Assembly: GCA_963836085.1 (NCBI GenBank)
Contig: CAWIHT010000011.1
Location: 62,001-126,000, forward strand
DNA length: 64,000 nucleotides
Reading direction: 5' to 3'
Source of the DNA: JAHEEL01 sp963836085
Lineage (GTDB): Bacteria; Actinomycetota; Acidimicrobiia; Spongiisociales; UBA5794
Numbering within the stretch: the stretch's first letter is position 1; the number at the start of each line of letters is the position of its first letter. A program made the position numbers and the translations under genes. Below, piece by piece: positions 53,436 through 62,835 of the stretch. Below the pieces are notes generated by a model. It did not search any database and was not told where the DNA came from. It saw only the letters and a list, made by a program, of their open reading frames with translations.

Positions 53436-54827
53436 ATGAGGATCTACAACACGCTCGGGCGGGAATTTGTCGAATTGGAGCCGCGCGACCCCGGCAAGAT
53501 CGGCATGTACGTATGCGGAGCGACCGTTCAATCTGAACCGCACCTCGGTCACGGCCGTTCCGCCGTGGTGTTCGACGTGATCCGCCGCTACCTCGAGTGG
53601 CTCGGATACGACGTGACCTATGTTCGGAACGTGACCGACGTCGACGACAAGATTATCGACGCCGCTCGTGCCGAGGGGATTGAGACCGAGGCCGTCGTCG
53701 ATCGCGCCTACACCGCGTTCGACGAAGCCCATCGGCGGCTCGGTGTCAAGGCTCCGACCATCGAGCCATGGGCGACGCACCACATCCCCGAGATGGTTGA
53801 CCTCATCGGGACGCTCATCGATTCCGGTCACGCCTACGACGTCGATGGCGATGTGTACTTCGCCGTCCGATCGGATCCGGAGTACGGCAAGCTCTCACGA
53901 CACGATCCCGACGATCTCCGATCCGGGGCCCGTGTCGACACCGACGAACGGAAGCACGACCCGCTCGACTTCGCCCTCTGGAAGGCGGCCAAGCCGGGCG
54001 AGCCATCGTGGGAAGCGCCCTGGGGCGCCGGCCGGCCCGGCTGGCACATCGAGTGCTCGGCCATGGCCCGCAAGTATCTCGGCGACGGATTCGACATCCA
54101 CGCCGGCGGCCACGACCTGATCTTCCCGCATCACGAGAACGAGATTGCTCAATCCGAGATGGCGACCGGGGTCCCCTTCGCCCGATACTGGCTCCACAAC
54201 GGGATGATGAACCTCGATGGCGAGAAGATGTCGAAGTCGACGGGTCACGTCGTCGACCTGCTCGAGGCGCTCGATACGTACCGACCGACCGCCGTTCGCC
54301 TCGTCTACCTCCGAACGCACTACCGCAAGCCGCTGGACTTCTCCCTGGATGCGCTCGTCGACGCCGAAGCGTCGCTCGATCGTCTCTGGGGCTTCCGCCG
54401 CCGCACCCCCGGCCCGGTTGAGGACGCGCCCGATCCAGCAGGCCTTGAGCGCTTCCGGAGCGTGATGGAGACAGACTTTGACGTCGCAGGCGCCCTGGGC
54501 GTTCTCTTCGACGTCGTACGCGAGGGGAACCGCCGGTTGGACGCCGGAGAGGATGCTGCGCCGCTCACTGCTGCATACGACGAGTTTGTTGGGATTCTCG
54601 GCCTCGCAGAACCGGCAGACGACACCATCCAGGTCGACCCACGCCTAGCGGTGCTCGCCGAACGGTTCGGTGCCGAGGGGCTTGGCATCGCCGGCTTGCT
54701 CGCGATGAGGGACCGAGCGCGTTCCGAGCTCGACTGGGCGACGTCGGACACCATCCGTGACGAACTTGCACAACTCGGGATCGTGGTGGAGGACACAGCT
54801 GATGGCTCGCGCTGGCATCGGGGATAG
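53436..54827 (+). CDS. cysS: cysteinyl-tRNA synthetase
   Basis: 463 residues from ATG 53436. Class I synthetase that charges tRNA-Cys. HIGH-like motif HLGHGRSA preceded by the zinc Cys in YVCGATVQSEPH; further zinc ligands are in WHIECSAM and GGHDLIFPHHENE. KMSKSTG is intact. The 3-prime end overlaps rlmB by 26 bases. MshC (mycothiol ligase) is related, but KMSKS position, length and operon fit CysS. Confidence 0.93.
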   Translation: MRIYNTLGREFVELEPRDPGKIGMYVCGATVQSEPHLGHGRSAVVFDVIRRYLEWLGYDVTYVRNVTDVDDKIIDAARAEGIETEAVVDRAYTAFDEAHRRLGVKAPTIEPWATHHIPEMVDLIGTLIDSGHAYDVDGDVYFAVRSDPEYGKLSRHDPDDLRSGARVDTDERKHDPLDFALWKAAKPGEPSWEAPWGAGRPGWHIECSAMARKYLGDGFDIHAGGHDLIFPHHENEIAQSEMATGVPFARYWLHNGMMNLDGEKMSKSTGHVVDLLEALDTYRPTAVRLVYLRTHYRKPLDFSLDALVDAEASLDRLWGFRRRTPGPVEDAPDPAGLERFRSVMETDFDVAGALGVLFDVVREGNRRLDAGEDAAPLTAAYDEFVGILGLAEPADDTIQVDPRLAVLAERFGAEGLGIAGLLAMRDRARSELDWATSDTIRDELAQLGIVVEDTADGSRWHRG

Positions 54828-55542
54828 GGTTGAAGGCTTCCATGCCGTCGCTGCCGCCATCGGGGCGGGTCGCGTCTCATCGGTGCGCATCGAGCAGCGC
54901 CGCCTCAACCGCGACGACTACAAGGTCCTTGCCAACGACGCAGAGAACGCCGGCGCCCGCGTCGAGCTCGTCGATGACGTTCGCGACGAAGCGCTCACCT
55001 CGGCTCCTCAGGGTGTCGTGGCGGTGTGTCGGCCGAAGCCGACGGTGTCGATCGAGGATGCGGTTGCGGCCACCGAACCGCCGGCGTTGCTCGTGTTCGA
55101 TCATCTCGACGACCAGCGCAATCTGGGCGCTGCCATCCGCAGCGCGGTCGCAGCCGGCATTCGGTCGGTCATTGTCCCGAAGCGACGGTCGGCTCCGATC
55201 GGCGCGGCGGCGTTCAAGGCAGCGGCCGGGACGCTCGAGGAGGTCTCGCTGGTTGAGGTCTCGTCGATTCCCGAGGCGCTGCGTCGTCTCGAGCAACTCG
55301 GTGTGTGGCGCGTCGGTCTCGACGGCGCTGGGGAGCGGTCCTTGTTCGGCTTCGACCTTCTGGCGGAGCCCGTCGCCATCGTGGTGGGCGCCGAAGGCTC
55401 GGGCTTGCATCGACTCACGGCCGAGCGGTGCGATGCGATCGTCCGGATTCCACACGCTGGTCCGGCCGAGAGCCTCAACGCTTCGGTCGCCACCGCGCTT
55501 GCCGTGTTCGAGGTCTCCAGAGCCCGCGGATGGGTATCCTGA
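54802..55542 (+). CDS. rlmB: 23S rRNA 2-prime-O-ribose methyltransferase, TrmH/RlmB family
   Basis: 246 residues from ATG 54802. SPOUT fold enzyme using SAM. N-terminal substrate-binding domain GIGDRVEGFHAVAAAI, then DHLDDQRNLGAAIRSA (motif 1), AIVVGAEGSGLHRLT (motif 2), and RIPHAGPAESLNASVATAL (motif 3) with the knot. The upstream frame opening at 54757 is within cysS. Followed by a tRNA-Thr gene 7 bases after the stop. Confidence 0.88.
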   Translation: MARAGIGDRVEGFHAVAAAIGAGRVSSVRIEQRRLNRDDYKVLANDAENAGARVELVDDVRDEALTSAPQGVVAVCRPKPTVSIEDAVAATEPPALLVFDHLDDQRNLGAAIRSAVAAGIRSVIVPKRRSAPIGAAAFKAAAGTLEEVSLVEVSSIPEALRRLEQLGVWRVGLDGAGERSLFGFDLLAEPVAIVVGAEGSGLHRLTAERCDAIVRIPHAGPAESLNASVATALAVFEVSRARGWVS

Positions 55543-55549
55543 CGCCATC

Positions 55550-55625
55550 GCCGGGTTAGCTCAGTTGGCAGAGCATCTCTCTTGTAAAGAGAAGGTCATC
55601 GGTTCGAATCCGATACCCGGCTCCA
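55550..55625 (+). tRNA. tRNA-Thr(TGT)
   Basis: 76 bases including encoded CCA. Acceptor stem GCCGGGT/ACCCGGC pairs fully; D arm GCTC/GAGC; anticodon stem TCTCT/AGAGA with loop CTTGTAA, anticodon TGT; T stem ATCGG/CCGAT with loop TTCGAAT. Reads threonine ACA codons. Confidence 0.96.
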
Positions 55626-55758
55626 GCCGCCTCCCGTTGGGCCCGTCTCTGCGAGCCCACCTTTCCTCGACCGACCTCCCATCTACCGACGATGGGCCCT
55701 ACCGATGCCGCAGGATGTGGGAGAACATCGACGATGAACCGAAGACCCAGGAGGGTTT

Positions 55759-55995
55759 GTGGACTACGTCGTGAATCTACATGTGGACGTTGGCTCGGAT
55801 GGCGTGAGTGCGGTCGCAACCATGGACTGCCCGTCCGGCTCGTTCAAAGGTGAGGGCACAGCGAAGATCGGCCCGTCGGAGGCGAAGCAGCACATTGCCG
55901 GCGACCTGGCAACCGCACGCGCCCTGCGGGCGATCGAGTGTGACCTCATGGAACATGTCCATGAGAGGATCGACCGCTGCACCGACACGCCGTAG
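55759..55995 (+). CDS. DUF1876-like small protein
   Basis: 78 residues from GTG 55759, with AGGAGGG just upstream. Beta strands (YVVNLHVDVGSDGVSAVATM), the turn GEGTA, then a helix with GDLATARALRAIECDLM. This matches the pattern of the small dsRBD-like DUF1876 proteins of actinobacteria. Function unknown. The next gene is a separate DUF3263 gene. Confidence 0.6.
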   Translation: MDYVVNLHVDVGSDGVSAVATMDCPSGSFKGEGTAKIGPSEAKQHIAGDLATARALRAIECDLMEHVHERIDRCTDTP

Positions 55996-56102
55996 CAGCA
56001 GAACGCTCACGATCGGCCCGACAGCAAGAATTCAACGGACGGCGCGAGAGACCTGACCGCGAAATCCCCGGTTCTATCCCACCCCGTGGATACGCTTCGC
56101 GC

Positions 56103-56348
56103 ATGGTGTCCGAGCGGGACCGGAAGGTCCTGGACTTTGAGGGCTCGTGGTGGCTGTTTCCTGGACCAAAGGATCGCGCCATTCGCGAATACCTGGAGAT
56201 GAGCGCGACCAGCTACTACAAAGCGGTCCGCCGACTCATCGATGACGACAACGCGCTCGAGTACGCCCCGATGACCGTGCTCCGATTGCGGACGATGCGC
56301 AACGAACGCCTCGAGCAGATTGCCCGCAGGACCGGAACCACGCAGTGA
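56103..56348 (+). CDS. DUF3263 protein
   Basis: 81 residues. Text SERDRKVLDFEGSWWLFPGPKDRAI is the hallmark start, followed by a helix-turn-helix-like part (MSATSYYKAVRRLID) and LRLRTMRNERLEQIARR. Actinobacterial family of unknown function, perhaps DNA binding. Its stop overlaps the AI-2E permease start by 4 bases (GTGA). Confidence 0.82.
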   Translation: MVSERDRKVLDFEGSWWLFPGPKDRAIREYLEMSATSYYKAVRRLIDDDNALEYAPMTVLRLRTMRNERLEQIARRTGTTQ

Positions 56349-57622
56349 GCGATCCCACCGAAGCGAAGCGGGTCCGCAGCGAATTCCATCAGTTGGTTCG
56401 CAGCGTCGGTGTGTTCTCATGGTCGACGATTGGGATTCTGATCCTGGTCGTCTTCGGCGCCTACGTCCTCATCGAGGGCCGCGTCATCTTCGCTCCGCTG
56501 TTCATCGCCCTCATCGTCGTGTTCGTTCTGAATCCATTCGTCACCGCGCTGCAAAGCCGCGGGGTGCACCGACTGATCGGAGCGGCGATCGGATTCCTCG
56601 GATTCCTCGCGTTCCTCTTTGCCCTGGGACTCCTTGTGATTCCGAGTATCGCCGATCAAGCCAGCGGCTTCGCCAACGAGTTCCCCGACCTCTACGACCG
56701 GCTTGCCGATCAGATCATCAGCACCGGTGAGCGGTTCGGTCTCGATGCCTCGATTTGGTCGTACGACGAGATACTCGAATACCTGAACGACCCGGAGAAC
56801 CAGGACACCATCCTTTCAATCGTGTTCGGTCGCATCGGCACGCTGACCAGTGGCGTGTTCGAGTTCATCCTCGTGTTCCTCCTCGGACCGGTCGTCGCGT
56901 TCTACCTGCTCATTGATCTCCCCAACGTGCAGCAGCGAGTTCTGGAACTCGTCCCGGCGAGCAACCGAGCGGAGTTCGCCTACGTCGGACGGCGGCTCAA
57001 CTCGGCGGTCGGCGGATTCCTGAGGGGCCAACTCCTCGTCGCGATCATCGTCGGTGTGATGCTGAGCCTCGGGTATTGGCTCATCGACCTCCCGTTCTGG
57101 CTGCTGATCGGGCTCGTTGGTGGCGTGCTGAACATCGTTCCTTTCCTCGGCCCGTGGGTTGGCGGAATCCTCGGCGTCATCGTTGCACTCACGACCGCTG
57201 ACCTATCGACGGCGGTCTGGGCGGCGCTCATCGCCATCATCGTGCAGCAGATCGACAACAACTTCGTTAGCCCGAGCGTCCTCCGGGCGACGGTCCGACT
57301 CCATCCGGCCATCACGCTGCTCGTCCTCGTACTCGCAGGCGCCGTCGCCGGGTTCTGGGGCATCGTGATCGCGGTCCCGCTCACTGCAGCGCTGAAGATC
57401 ATCTTCGGATACTGGTGGCGGACCCGCATGCTCGATCAGAATCCTCGAGACGCCGCCGAATCGATGTTCATCGAACCACCGCAACGCAAATTCTGGACCC
57501 GCGAGATGGATGCCATCAAGGTCCCTGCCGACAGCCCCGAGGCGGTTCCTGACGATGTCTCTGATGATCCAGTCGTCGACGGTCCCGATGCGGGTCCCGA
57601 TCCAGCCCCCGATGGCCAGTAG
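56345..57622 (+). CDS. AI-2E transporter family membrane protein
   Basis: 425 residues with about eight helices. The typical pattern is FAPLFIALIVVFVLNPFV, a long soluble segment, then LGPVVAFYLLIDLP, GGVLNIVPFLGPWVGGILG, and DNNFVSPSVL. Members export solutes including AI-2 or act as sodium/proton antiporters; the substrate is unknown here. The last 60 residues are an acidic Pro/Asp tail (DDVSDDPVVDGPDAGPDP). GTG start overlapping the DUF3263 stop. Confidence 0.85.
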   Translation: MSDPTEAKRVRSEFHQLVRSVGVFSWSTIGILILVVFGAYVLIEGRVIFAPLFIALIVVFVLNPFVTALQSRGVHRLIGAAIGFLGFLAFLFALGLLVIPSIADQASGFANEFPDLYDRLADQIISTGERFGLDASIWSYDEILEYLNDPENQDTILSIVFGRIGTLTSGVFEFILVFLLGPVVAFYLLIDLPNVQQRVLELVPASNRAEFAYVGRRLNSAVGGFLRGQLLVAIIVGVMLSLGYWLIDLPFWLLIGLVGGVLNIVPFLGPWVGGILGVIVALTTADLSTAVWAALIAIIVQQIDNNFVSPSVLRATVRLHPAITLLVLVLAGAVAGFWGIVIAVPLTAALKIIFGYWWRTRMLDQNPRDAAESMFIEPPQRKFWTREMDAIKVPADSPEAVPDDVSDDPVVDGPDAGPDPAPDGQ

Positions 57623-57660
57623 AGCGTGCCTCGTCGACCCGGCCTGAAGTACCGACCGTC

Positions 57661-58593
57661 ATGATCGATGTCCTCGTCGGAACCATTCTGATTCTCTTGA
57701 TGATCCGCGGCTGGATGAAGGGTCTGGTGCGAGAGGCGATCGACGTTGGGACCCTCGTCGTCGGCGCCGTGATCGCGTTCCGTCTCGCTCCTACCGCCGG
57801 GCGGATGCTCACCTCAGTCTTCGGCGTGTCGCCGGAGGCGGCCCGCTTGATTGGTGGCACACTTCTGTTCATCGCCATCTGGGTTGGTGCCTCGATCGCG
57901 GGGATGCTCCTCCACAAGTCGATCAAGATCCTTCCCGGCCTTTCCACACTCAACCGATTGGGAGGGGCGGCGCTCGGTGCTGTCTACACGGCGGTGCTGG
58001 TGGTGATCGGCCTCACCCTGATGTCCGCGGCTCCGCTGCCGCCTGCCGCTGCCGACGAAGTGGACCGGTCTGCCGTTGCCGCGTACGTCACCGAACCGGT
58101 AGGCCCGGCGCAGCAGGTCTTCGGCATGATGTCGGGCGATCGTGCGCTCCAGTCGATGGCGTGGATCCGGGAAACGGTCGATGCCTGGGTGGTCGATCCG
58201 GCGATCACAACCGTCACCATCCCGATCATTGAGGGTGGCGCCGGCATCTATGCATCGGCCGACGCGGCACGCAACCTCTTCGGCGCGATCAACGCCAATC
58301 GGGCCGATGCCGGCCTTCCCCCGCTCGAGTGGTCAGATTCAATCGCCATCGTCGCCACCTCCCGTGCGTTCACGGCCTACCGAACCGGCTCGTTCGTGTC
58401 ACCGGTCTCAATCCAGGATGACCTGATCGCTGCCGATGTGGCATTCGACGAGGCACACGAGAGCCTCGTGCTCGCTTCGACGATCGAGGGGCTTGTCGCG
58501 GTCGTCGACCCCGGCGACGCTTCCACGTCTGCCGGGGTCGGCGTAGTCGAAGGGCCCTATGGCCTCATTGCTGTCGTCGTGACCACCGCCTAG
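57661..58593 (+). CDS. CvpA-family membrane protein fused to a CAP-like domain
   Basis: 310 residues. Residues 1-130 hold the four helices of CvpA (MIDVLVGTILILLMIRGWMKG, LLFIAIWVGASIAGML, LGAVYTAVLVVIG). A linker then leads to an external domain of about 110 residues. It has LFGAINANRADAGLPPLEWSDS, the typical CAP/SCP start, but no obvious zinc His. CvpA in other bacteria affects envelope stress and colicin V export. The CAP part may bind a cell-wall ligand. Ends 3 bases before the stop of the convergent lipoprotein gene. Confidence 0.75.
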   Translation: MIDVLVGTILILLMIRGWMKGLVREAIDVGTLVVGAVIAFRLAPTAGRMLTSVFGVSPEAARLIGGTLLFIAIWVGASIAGMLLHKSIKILPGLSTLNRLGGAALGAVYTAVLVVIGLTLMSAAPLPPAAADEVDRSAVAAYVTEPVGPAQQVFGMMSGDRALQSMAWIRETVDAWVVDPAITTVTIPIIEGGAGIYASADAARNLFGAINANRADAGLPPLEWSDSIAIVATSRAFTAYRTGSFVSPVSIQDDLIAADVAFDEAHESLVLASTIEGLVAVVDPGDASTSAGVGVVEGPYGLIAVVVTTA

Positions 58594-58596
58594 ACG

Positions 58597-59535
58597 TCAT
58601 GCGTCGTCGGCTTCACTGTCATCGGTGCTGTCGGTATCCGGAGCTTCATCAGCGACCGTATCCGCGGCGCCTTCGACTTCGGCAACTGCTGTGTCTCCGG
58701 TTTTGGTTGCCGGCGTGTCCGCTGGCTCAACCCCTGCCGGTTCAGCCGCGGCGACCGCTGCTGCGGCGGGAGCGACTTCGGCTGCCGGAGCGGTGCCGAC
58801 CGCGGGCTCCGGGTACTGCGTGGCTGCGTCCGTGACGGCCTGCTTCTCCTGGCGTTTGCCAAGGACGACGGCCGCGATGATCGCCGCAACACCGACGACA
58901 AGTACGACGCCGAGGATGACCCAGAGCCACCACAGGCTGCTGCCGCCTCCGAACTCGGACTGGGCGATGAAGGTCTTGGTTCCGCCGAGGATCGGGAGCG
59001 ACCACTTGAGGCGGCCGTCGGACAGCACCTCGTCGGCGTTGTGCTCAGTCACCGTTCCCGGCATGCCGAGAATGAAGTTGGCGGACAAGACATCGTCCGT
59101 GATCTCCGACGGGTCGAACGGGATGTCGCCGAGATCTTCGGTGCTCTGGGAGGCCGTTGCGGACAGTGCGGCCGACTCGTCGTCCATAACGAAGGAGAAC
59201 TCTGTGAACATGCCCTCTTCGGAGGTGTCGCCGATGAGGTCGGCCATGACTTCGGAGATATCCTCGAAGTCCTGCGTAGCGCCCGTGTAGACCATGTCCC
59301 CCTCGGTGCGCTCGGTGACCGTGCCGCCTTCCATGCCGAGGTCAAATTCTCCGAACACGTCGTCGGCTGTTCCACCGGAGGACTCGATGAGCTCGCGGAA
59401 CTCTTCGTCGAGCCCGAACTCGAACGCGATCGTCCCACTTCGGTCCTCTTCGATGTCGACGAGTACGTTCATCTCCGCGCGGCACGCGACGGTCAGCAAT
59501 GCGATGCCTGCGACGAGCAGGACGAGTTTCTTCAT
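58597..59535 (-). CDS. LppM-like lipoprotein with membrane helix and acidic tail
   Basis: 312 residues from ATG 59535. Lipoprotein signal with lipobox LLTVAC (Cys18). The LppM-type domain starts AEMNVLVDIEEDRSGTIAFEF. A membrane helix (LWWLWVILGVVLVVGVAAIIAAVVL) is near residues 201-225, then a long Ala/Pro/Asp/Thr tail that would be cytoplasmic. LppM proteins of actinobacteria bind lipids or glycolipids; the role here is unknown. Confidence 0.72.
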   Translation of the reverse strand: MKKLVLLVAGIALLTVACRAEMNVLVDIEEDRSGTIAFEFGLDEEFRELIESSGGTADDVFGEFDLGMEGGTVTERTEGDMVYTGATQDFEDISEVMADLIGDTSEEGMFTEFSFVMDDESAALSATASQSTEDLGDIPFDPSEITDDVLSANFILGMPGTVTEHNADEVLSDGRLKWSLPILGGTKTFIAQSEFGGGSSLWWLWVILGVVLVVGVAAIIAAVVLGKRQEKQAVTDAATQYPEPAVGTAPAAEVAPAAAAVAAAEPAGVEPADTPATKTGDTAVAEVEGAADTVADEAPDTDSTDDSEADDA

Positions 59536-59611
59536 GTTTGCCCCCGGGGTAGTGGGTTGTGCGATCGATGCTATACCTCAATCGTCACCACGGATGCATA
59601 TCCTGAGCGGT

Positions 59612-60367
59612 ATGGTCCCCGAAGCCCAACGGCTCCATGCCTCGTTCGTTGCCGCACTCCCCGCGTATCTCACGGAGCGGTACTCCAGTCACGGCTATCC
59701 GCTCGATCGCCGCTCCATCGAGTCGATTGATCGAGCAACGGACGTGCTTGCCTCAGAACTCGGTCACGAACTTGCATTGCCGTTCCATGAGCAGCGCAGG
59801 AGTCCGCTCGAGATCGTCCGGCAAGTCCTCACGGTCCCGAACGATGCACTGGCCGAGAGGGGAACACCTCCATTGGCGACAACTGCGTCGATGTTCGCGG
59901 ACGACCCCTACGGTCTCGCACCAGGTTCATCGAGCGATCTCGGTGCAACGGCGCATGAGGCGCACCTCCTGTGGGGTGCCGCGAAGGCGGCGGCATTCAC
60001 CGGCGCAGTTCCTACGGTGCCGTCGCCACCGGTGGTGGCCGTGATGGCCGGGAGCCGCTCCGACCGGGAGGAACTGGTCGCTCTGATCGAGGCAGCGGGG
60101 TTGCAGTGCGTGGCAGTGAGGAATCCTGGAGCCGTTGCAGATGCGATCGACTCGGGCTCGGTCGTGTTTGCCCTCGTCGATCTGGATCACCGCTCCGCAC
60201 GTGATGCGCTCGTCCAACTCACTGCCTCCCGCATCGCGACCATCACCTATGGCGATTCGATCGACGATCTGATCGAGACCGGCCTCCGCGCCCAGGGCGT
60301 GCGCGACGTCGTAAGTCGTCAGCGTCTCATGGCCAATCCGGTTGCCTTCATCCCGGTGATCGCCTAG
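59612..60367 (+). CDS. conserved-looking protein of unknown function
   Basis: 251 residues from ATG 59612 (59594 also possible). The N-terminal half is helical (LHASFVAALPAYLTERYSS, SIDRATDVLASELGHELALPF). The second half looks like an alpha/beta domain (VVAVMAGSRSDREELVALIEAAG, SVVFALVDLDHRSARDAL, ATITYGDSIDDLI). It resembles a receiver-like fold without phosphorylation signature. No family recognised. Divergent from the LppM-like gene and convergent with the alpha-glucosidase gene. Confidence 0.7.
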   Translation: MVPEAQRLHASFVAALPAYLTERYSSHGYPLDRRSIESIDRATDVLASELGHELALPFHEQRRSPLEIVRQVLTVPNDALAERGTPPLATTASMFADDPYGLAPGSSSDLGATAHEAHLLWGAAKAAAFTGAVPTVPSPPVVAVMAGSRSDREELVALIEAAGLQCVAVRNPGAVADAIDSGSVVFALVDLDHRSARDALVQLTASRIATITYGDSIDDLIETGLRAQGVRDVVSRQRLMANPVAFIPVIA

Positions 60368-60404
60368 CTGCCACGCAGATGCCCGATGTCCGACGGGTCC
60401 GCGA

Positions 60405-62030
60405 TCAACTCTTCGGGTTCGGATCAATCATGACACCCTGGTGCGGGGCAACCTCGACGCGGCCATCAGCGACCCGTGCCGCGTTGCCATCGGTCGAGAT
60501 GAGCAGCCGGGCGGCCGCGGACACGGGGACGGATCGAGGTTCGTCGGCGAAGTTGATCGCGATCATGGTTCGCTCCTCATCCATGGAGCGCATGTAGATG
60601 AGCACATCCGGGCTTTCCCGGTCGATCAATGCGAGGGCGCCGGTTTGCAGCGATGGCCGTTCTCTGCGGAGTTCGAGTAGGCGCCGGACCAGGTTGAGCT
60701 GAGAGTTCGGTGCGGAACGCTGGGTCTCCACGTTGCGACTCGTGGCATCGTCGCCGAACGGCAACCACGGCGTCACCCCCGGCTTGGTGAAGCCGTGGCC
60801 GGGCTTGGAAGACCACGGCATCGGCGTGCGACAGCCGTCACGGCCCAATCCCGGAACCCGGATTCCCCAAGGGTCCTGCTGAAGGTCTTCGGGAATGGTC
60901 GTCTCCCGCATCGCCAGTTCATCGCCGTAGTAGAGCGTTGGCTGACCACGCAGGGTGAGGAGCAGCATCGCCGCCGCAGCGGCGTTCTCGGGGCCATACC
61001 GGGTGGCCAGGCGTTGCTCGTCGTGGTTGCCGAGCACATAGTTGGGCCACCCGTGGTCCGGCACAGCGGATTCGACGGATTCGATTCGGCGACGGACCGT
61101 TGATGCATCCCATCCTGCCCAGAGGAGGGAGAAGTTGAACGGCATATGGAGTTCGTCCCCATCCCCGTAGTACCGCGCCCACTCGTCCCAGTCGAAGATG
61201 TGGATCTCGCCGACGGCGAAGCGGTCCCCTTCATATTCGTCGAAGACCCTCCGGAGGTCGCGAAATGTCTGATGGATGTCGCTGTGGCCCTTGTCATGAA
61301 CGTGATTCCACTCGTCGTACTCGCCCATCGACTTGAACTCGCTCTCGCCGTCCTGGAGGGGAGCGGGCGGGTTGTTCAGTAGGTCTGGATCCTTCATCAC
61401 GTAGTGCGCAACATCGATGCGGAAGCCGTCGACGCCACGATCGAGCCAGAACCGCACCGTTTCGTGCATGGCTGCAACGACCTCGGGGTTGCGCCAGTTG
61501 AGGTCCGGCTGCTCGGTGAGAAACGAATGGAGGTAGCTCTGGCGCGTCGCGGCGTCGTAGGTCCATGCCGATCCTCCGAACACCGACAGCCAGTTGTTGG
61601 GCGGCGAACCGTCCGGTTTCGGATCCTGCCATACATACCAATCGCGCTTCGGGTTGGTGCGTGAAGATCTCGCCTCAATGAACCAGGGGTGTTGGTCCGA
61701 CGTGTGGTTCGGGACCCAGTCGACGATCACCTTGAGACCACGATCGTGCGCCCCGGCGAGCAGTCGATCGAAGTCTTCGAGTGTCCCGAAGAGGGGGTTC
61801 ACGTCGGTGTAGTCGGAGACGTCGTACCCGAAGTCGGCCATCGGCGACGGGTAGAACGGCGAGATCCAGATTGCATCGACGCCGAGCGTGTCCGAGAGAT
61901 AGCCGAGCCGCTCGGTGATTCCTTTGAGGTCTCCGACCCCATTCCCGGTGGTGTCCTGGAACGAGCGCGGATAGATCTGGTAGACGACCGCGGTCTTCCA
62001 CCACTCGGGCGATCCATCTGGGTTCTTCAT
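60405..62030 (-). CDS. GH13 alpha-glucosidase / oligo-1,6-glucosidase
   Basis: 541 residues from ATG 62030. Glycoside hydrolase family 13, (beta/alpha)8 barrel. Region I VDWVPNHTSDQHPWF, region II GFRIDVAH with the nucleophile Asp near residue 206, region III VGEIHIFDW with acid/base Glu, region IV VLGNHDEQR. The start WWKTAVVYQIYPRSFQDTTGNGVGDL is typical of exo-acting alpha-glucosidases of the oligo-1,6-glucosidase type. No signal peptide, so cytoplasmic breakdown of maltose or isomaltose-type sugars is likely. Confidence 0.9.
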   Translation of the reverse strand: MKNPDGSPEWWKTAVVYQIYPRSFQDTTGNGVGDLKGITERLGYLSDTLGVDAIWISPFYPSPMADFGYDVSDYTDVNPLFGTLEDFDRLLAGAHDRGLKVIVDWVPNHTSDQHPWFIEARSSRTNPKRDWYVWQDPKPDGSPPNNWLSVFGGSAWTYDAATRQSYLHSFLTEQPDLNWRNPEVVAAMHETVRFWLDRGVDGFRIDVAHYVMKDPDLLNNPPAPLQDGESEFKSMGEYDEWNHVHDKGHSDIHQTFRDLRRVFDEYEGDRFAVGEIHIFDWDEWARYYGDGDELHMPFNFSLLWAGWDASTVRRRIESVESAVPDHGWPNYVLGNHDEQRLATRYGPENAAAAAMLLLTLRGQPTLYYGDELAMRETTIPEDLQQDPWGIRVPGLGRDGCRTPMPWSSKPGHGFTKPGVTPWLPFGDDATSRNVETQRSAPNSQLNLVRRLLELRRERPSLQTGALALIDRESPDVLIYMRSMDEERTMIAINFADEPRSVPVSAAARLLISTDGNAARVADGRVEVAPHQGVMIDPNPKS

Positions 62031-62076
62031 CGCACGAACGCTAGCTGAGCGACCGGTGAGTGCCGGCCGGAGCCGG

Positions 62077-62829
62077 TCAGCCGGCGTAGCGGGCCTCAAT
62101 GGCCGCAGACAGATACTCCGCAAGGCCGTCGCCCGACGCGTTGATGTTGGTTCGGAAGCGCTCGTCTGCGACGTACATCGCTCCGAGACCGGCGTGGATC
62201 TCGGGGGTGCAGTTGTAGAACCACCTCGTGATGGACGCTCGATGGGCGTCGACGAGGGCCGCCGCCTCGGGTGAGTCTTCCGGAGTGCCGGCCGACATCA
62301 GTGCGAGCAGCGCCTCGTAGATCTCGTTCGTCTCCGCTTGTTGTTGCCTCCAGTCGGCGGGTGTGTAGGCCGAGGTGCGACGGACCGACTCCCTATAGGC
62401 GTTGGAGTCGCCCCATCGTTCGTGGGCCTCGTCTGCGAACTCGGCTGGATCGAAGTCTCCGAACGCGTCGAGCTTCTCTTCCGGGGTCATGCGGATTCCT
62501 TTCGTTTCGGCTTCGATTGCAGCGTCGAGGCCGGCCGCGATCCGGCGCAGCTTCTCGAGTTGATCGTCGATCCGGTGGCGAGCCGTGGCGAGCGCCTCGA
62601 CCGAGTCCGACGGCTCGTCGAGGATACGGGCGATCTCATCGAGTCCGAGATCGAGTTCCCGGTACGCGAGGATCTGCTGCAGACGGCTGATGTCGCGGTC
62701 CGTGTAGCCGCGGTATCCGTTCGGTCGCCGCTCGGTTGGTGTCAGCAATCCGATGTCGTCGTAGTGGTGCAGCGTCCGAACCGTGATCCCGGCGAGGCGA
62801 GCGACGTCGCCGATCGTGGTCGTGTCCAT
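62077..62829 (-). CDS. MerR-family regulator with TipAS-like drug-binding domain
   Basis: 250 residues from ATG 62829. An N-terminal MerR winged helix (IGDVARLAGITVRTLHHYDDIGLL, residues 6-29) and coiled coil are followed by a TipAS domain: FNCTPEIH-like text (RWFYNCTPEIHAGLGAMYV) and DERFRTNINASGDGLAEYL. TipAL proteins sense thiopeptide antibiotics. The promoter at 62836-62866 has a MerR-type 19-base spacer and would start transcription at the start codon, suggesting autoregulation from a leaderless message. Confidence 0.88.
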   Translation of the reverse strand: MDTTTIGDVARLAGITVRTLHHYDDIGLLTPTERRPNGYRGYTDRDISRLQQILAYRELDLGLDEIARILDEPSDSVEALATARHRIDDQLEKLRRIAAGLDAAIEAETKGIRMTPEEKLDAFGDFDPAEFADEAHERWGDSNAYRESVRRTSAYTPADWRQQQAETNEIYEALLALMSAGTPEDSPEAAALVDAHRASITRWFYNCTPEIHAGLGAMYVADERFRTNINASGDGLAEYLSAAIEARYAG

Positions 62830-62835
62830 GGCGCC

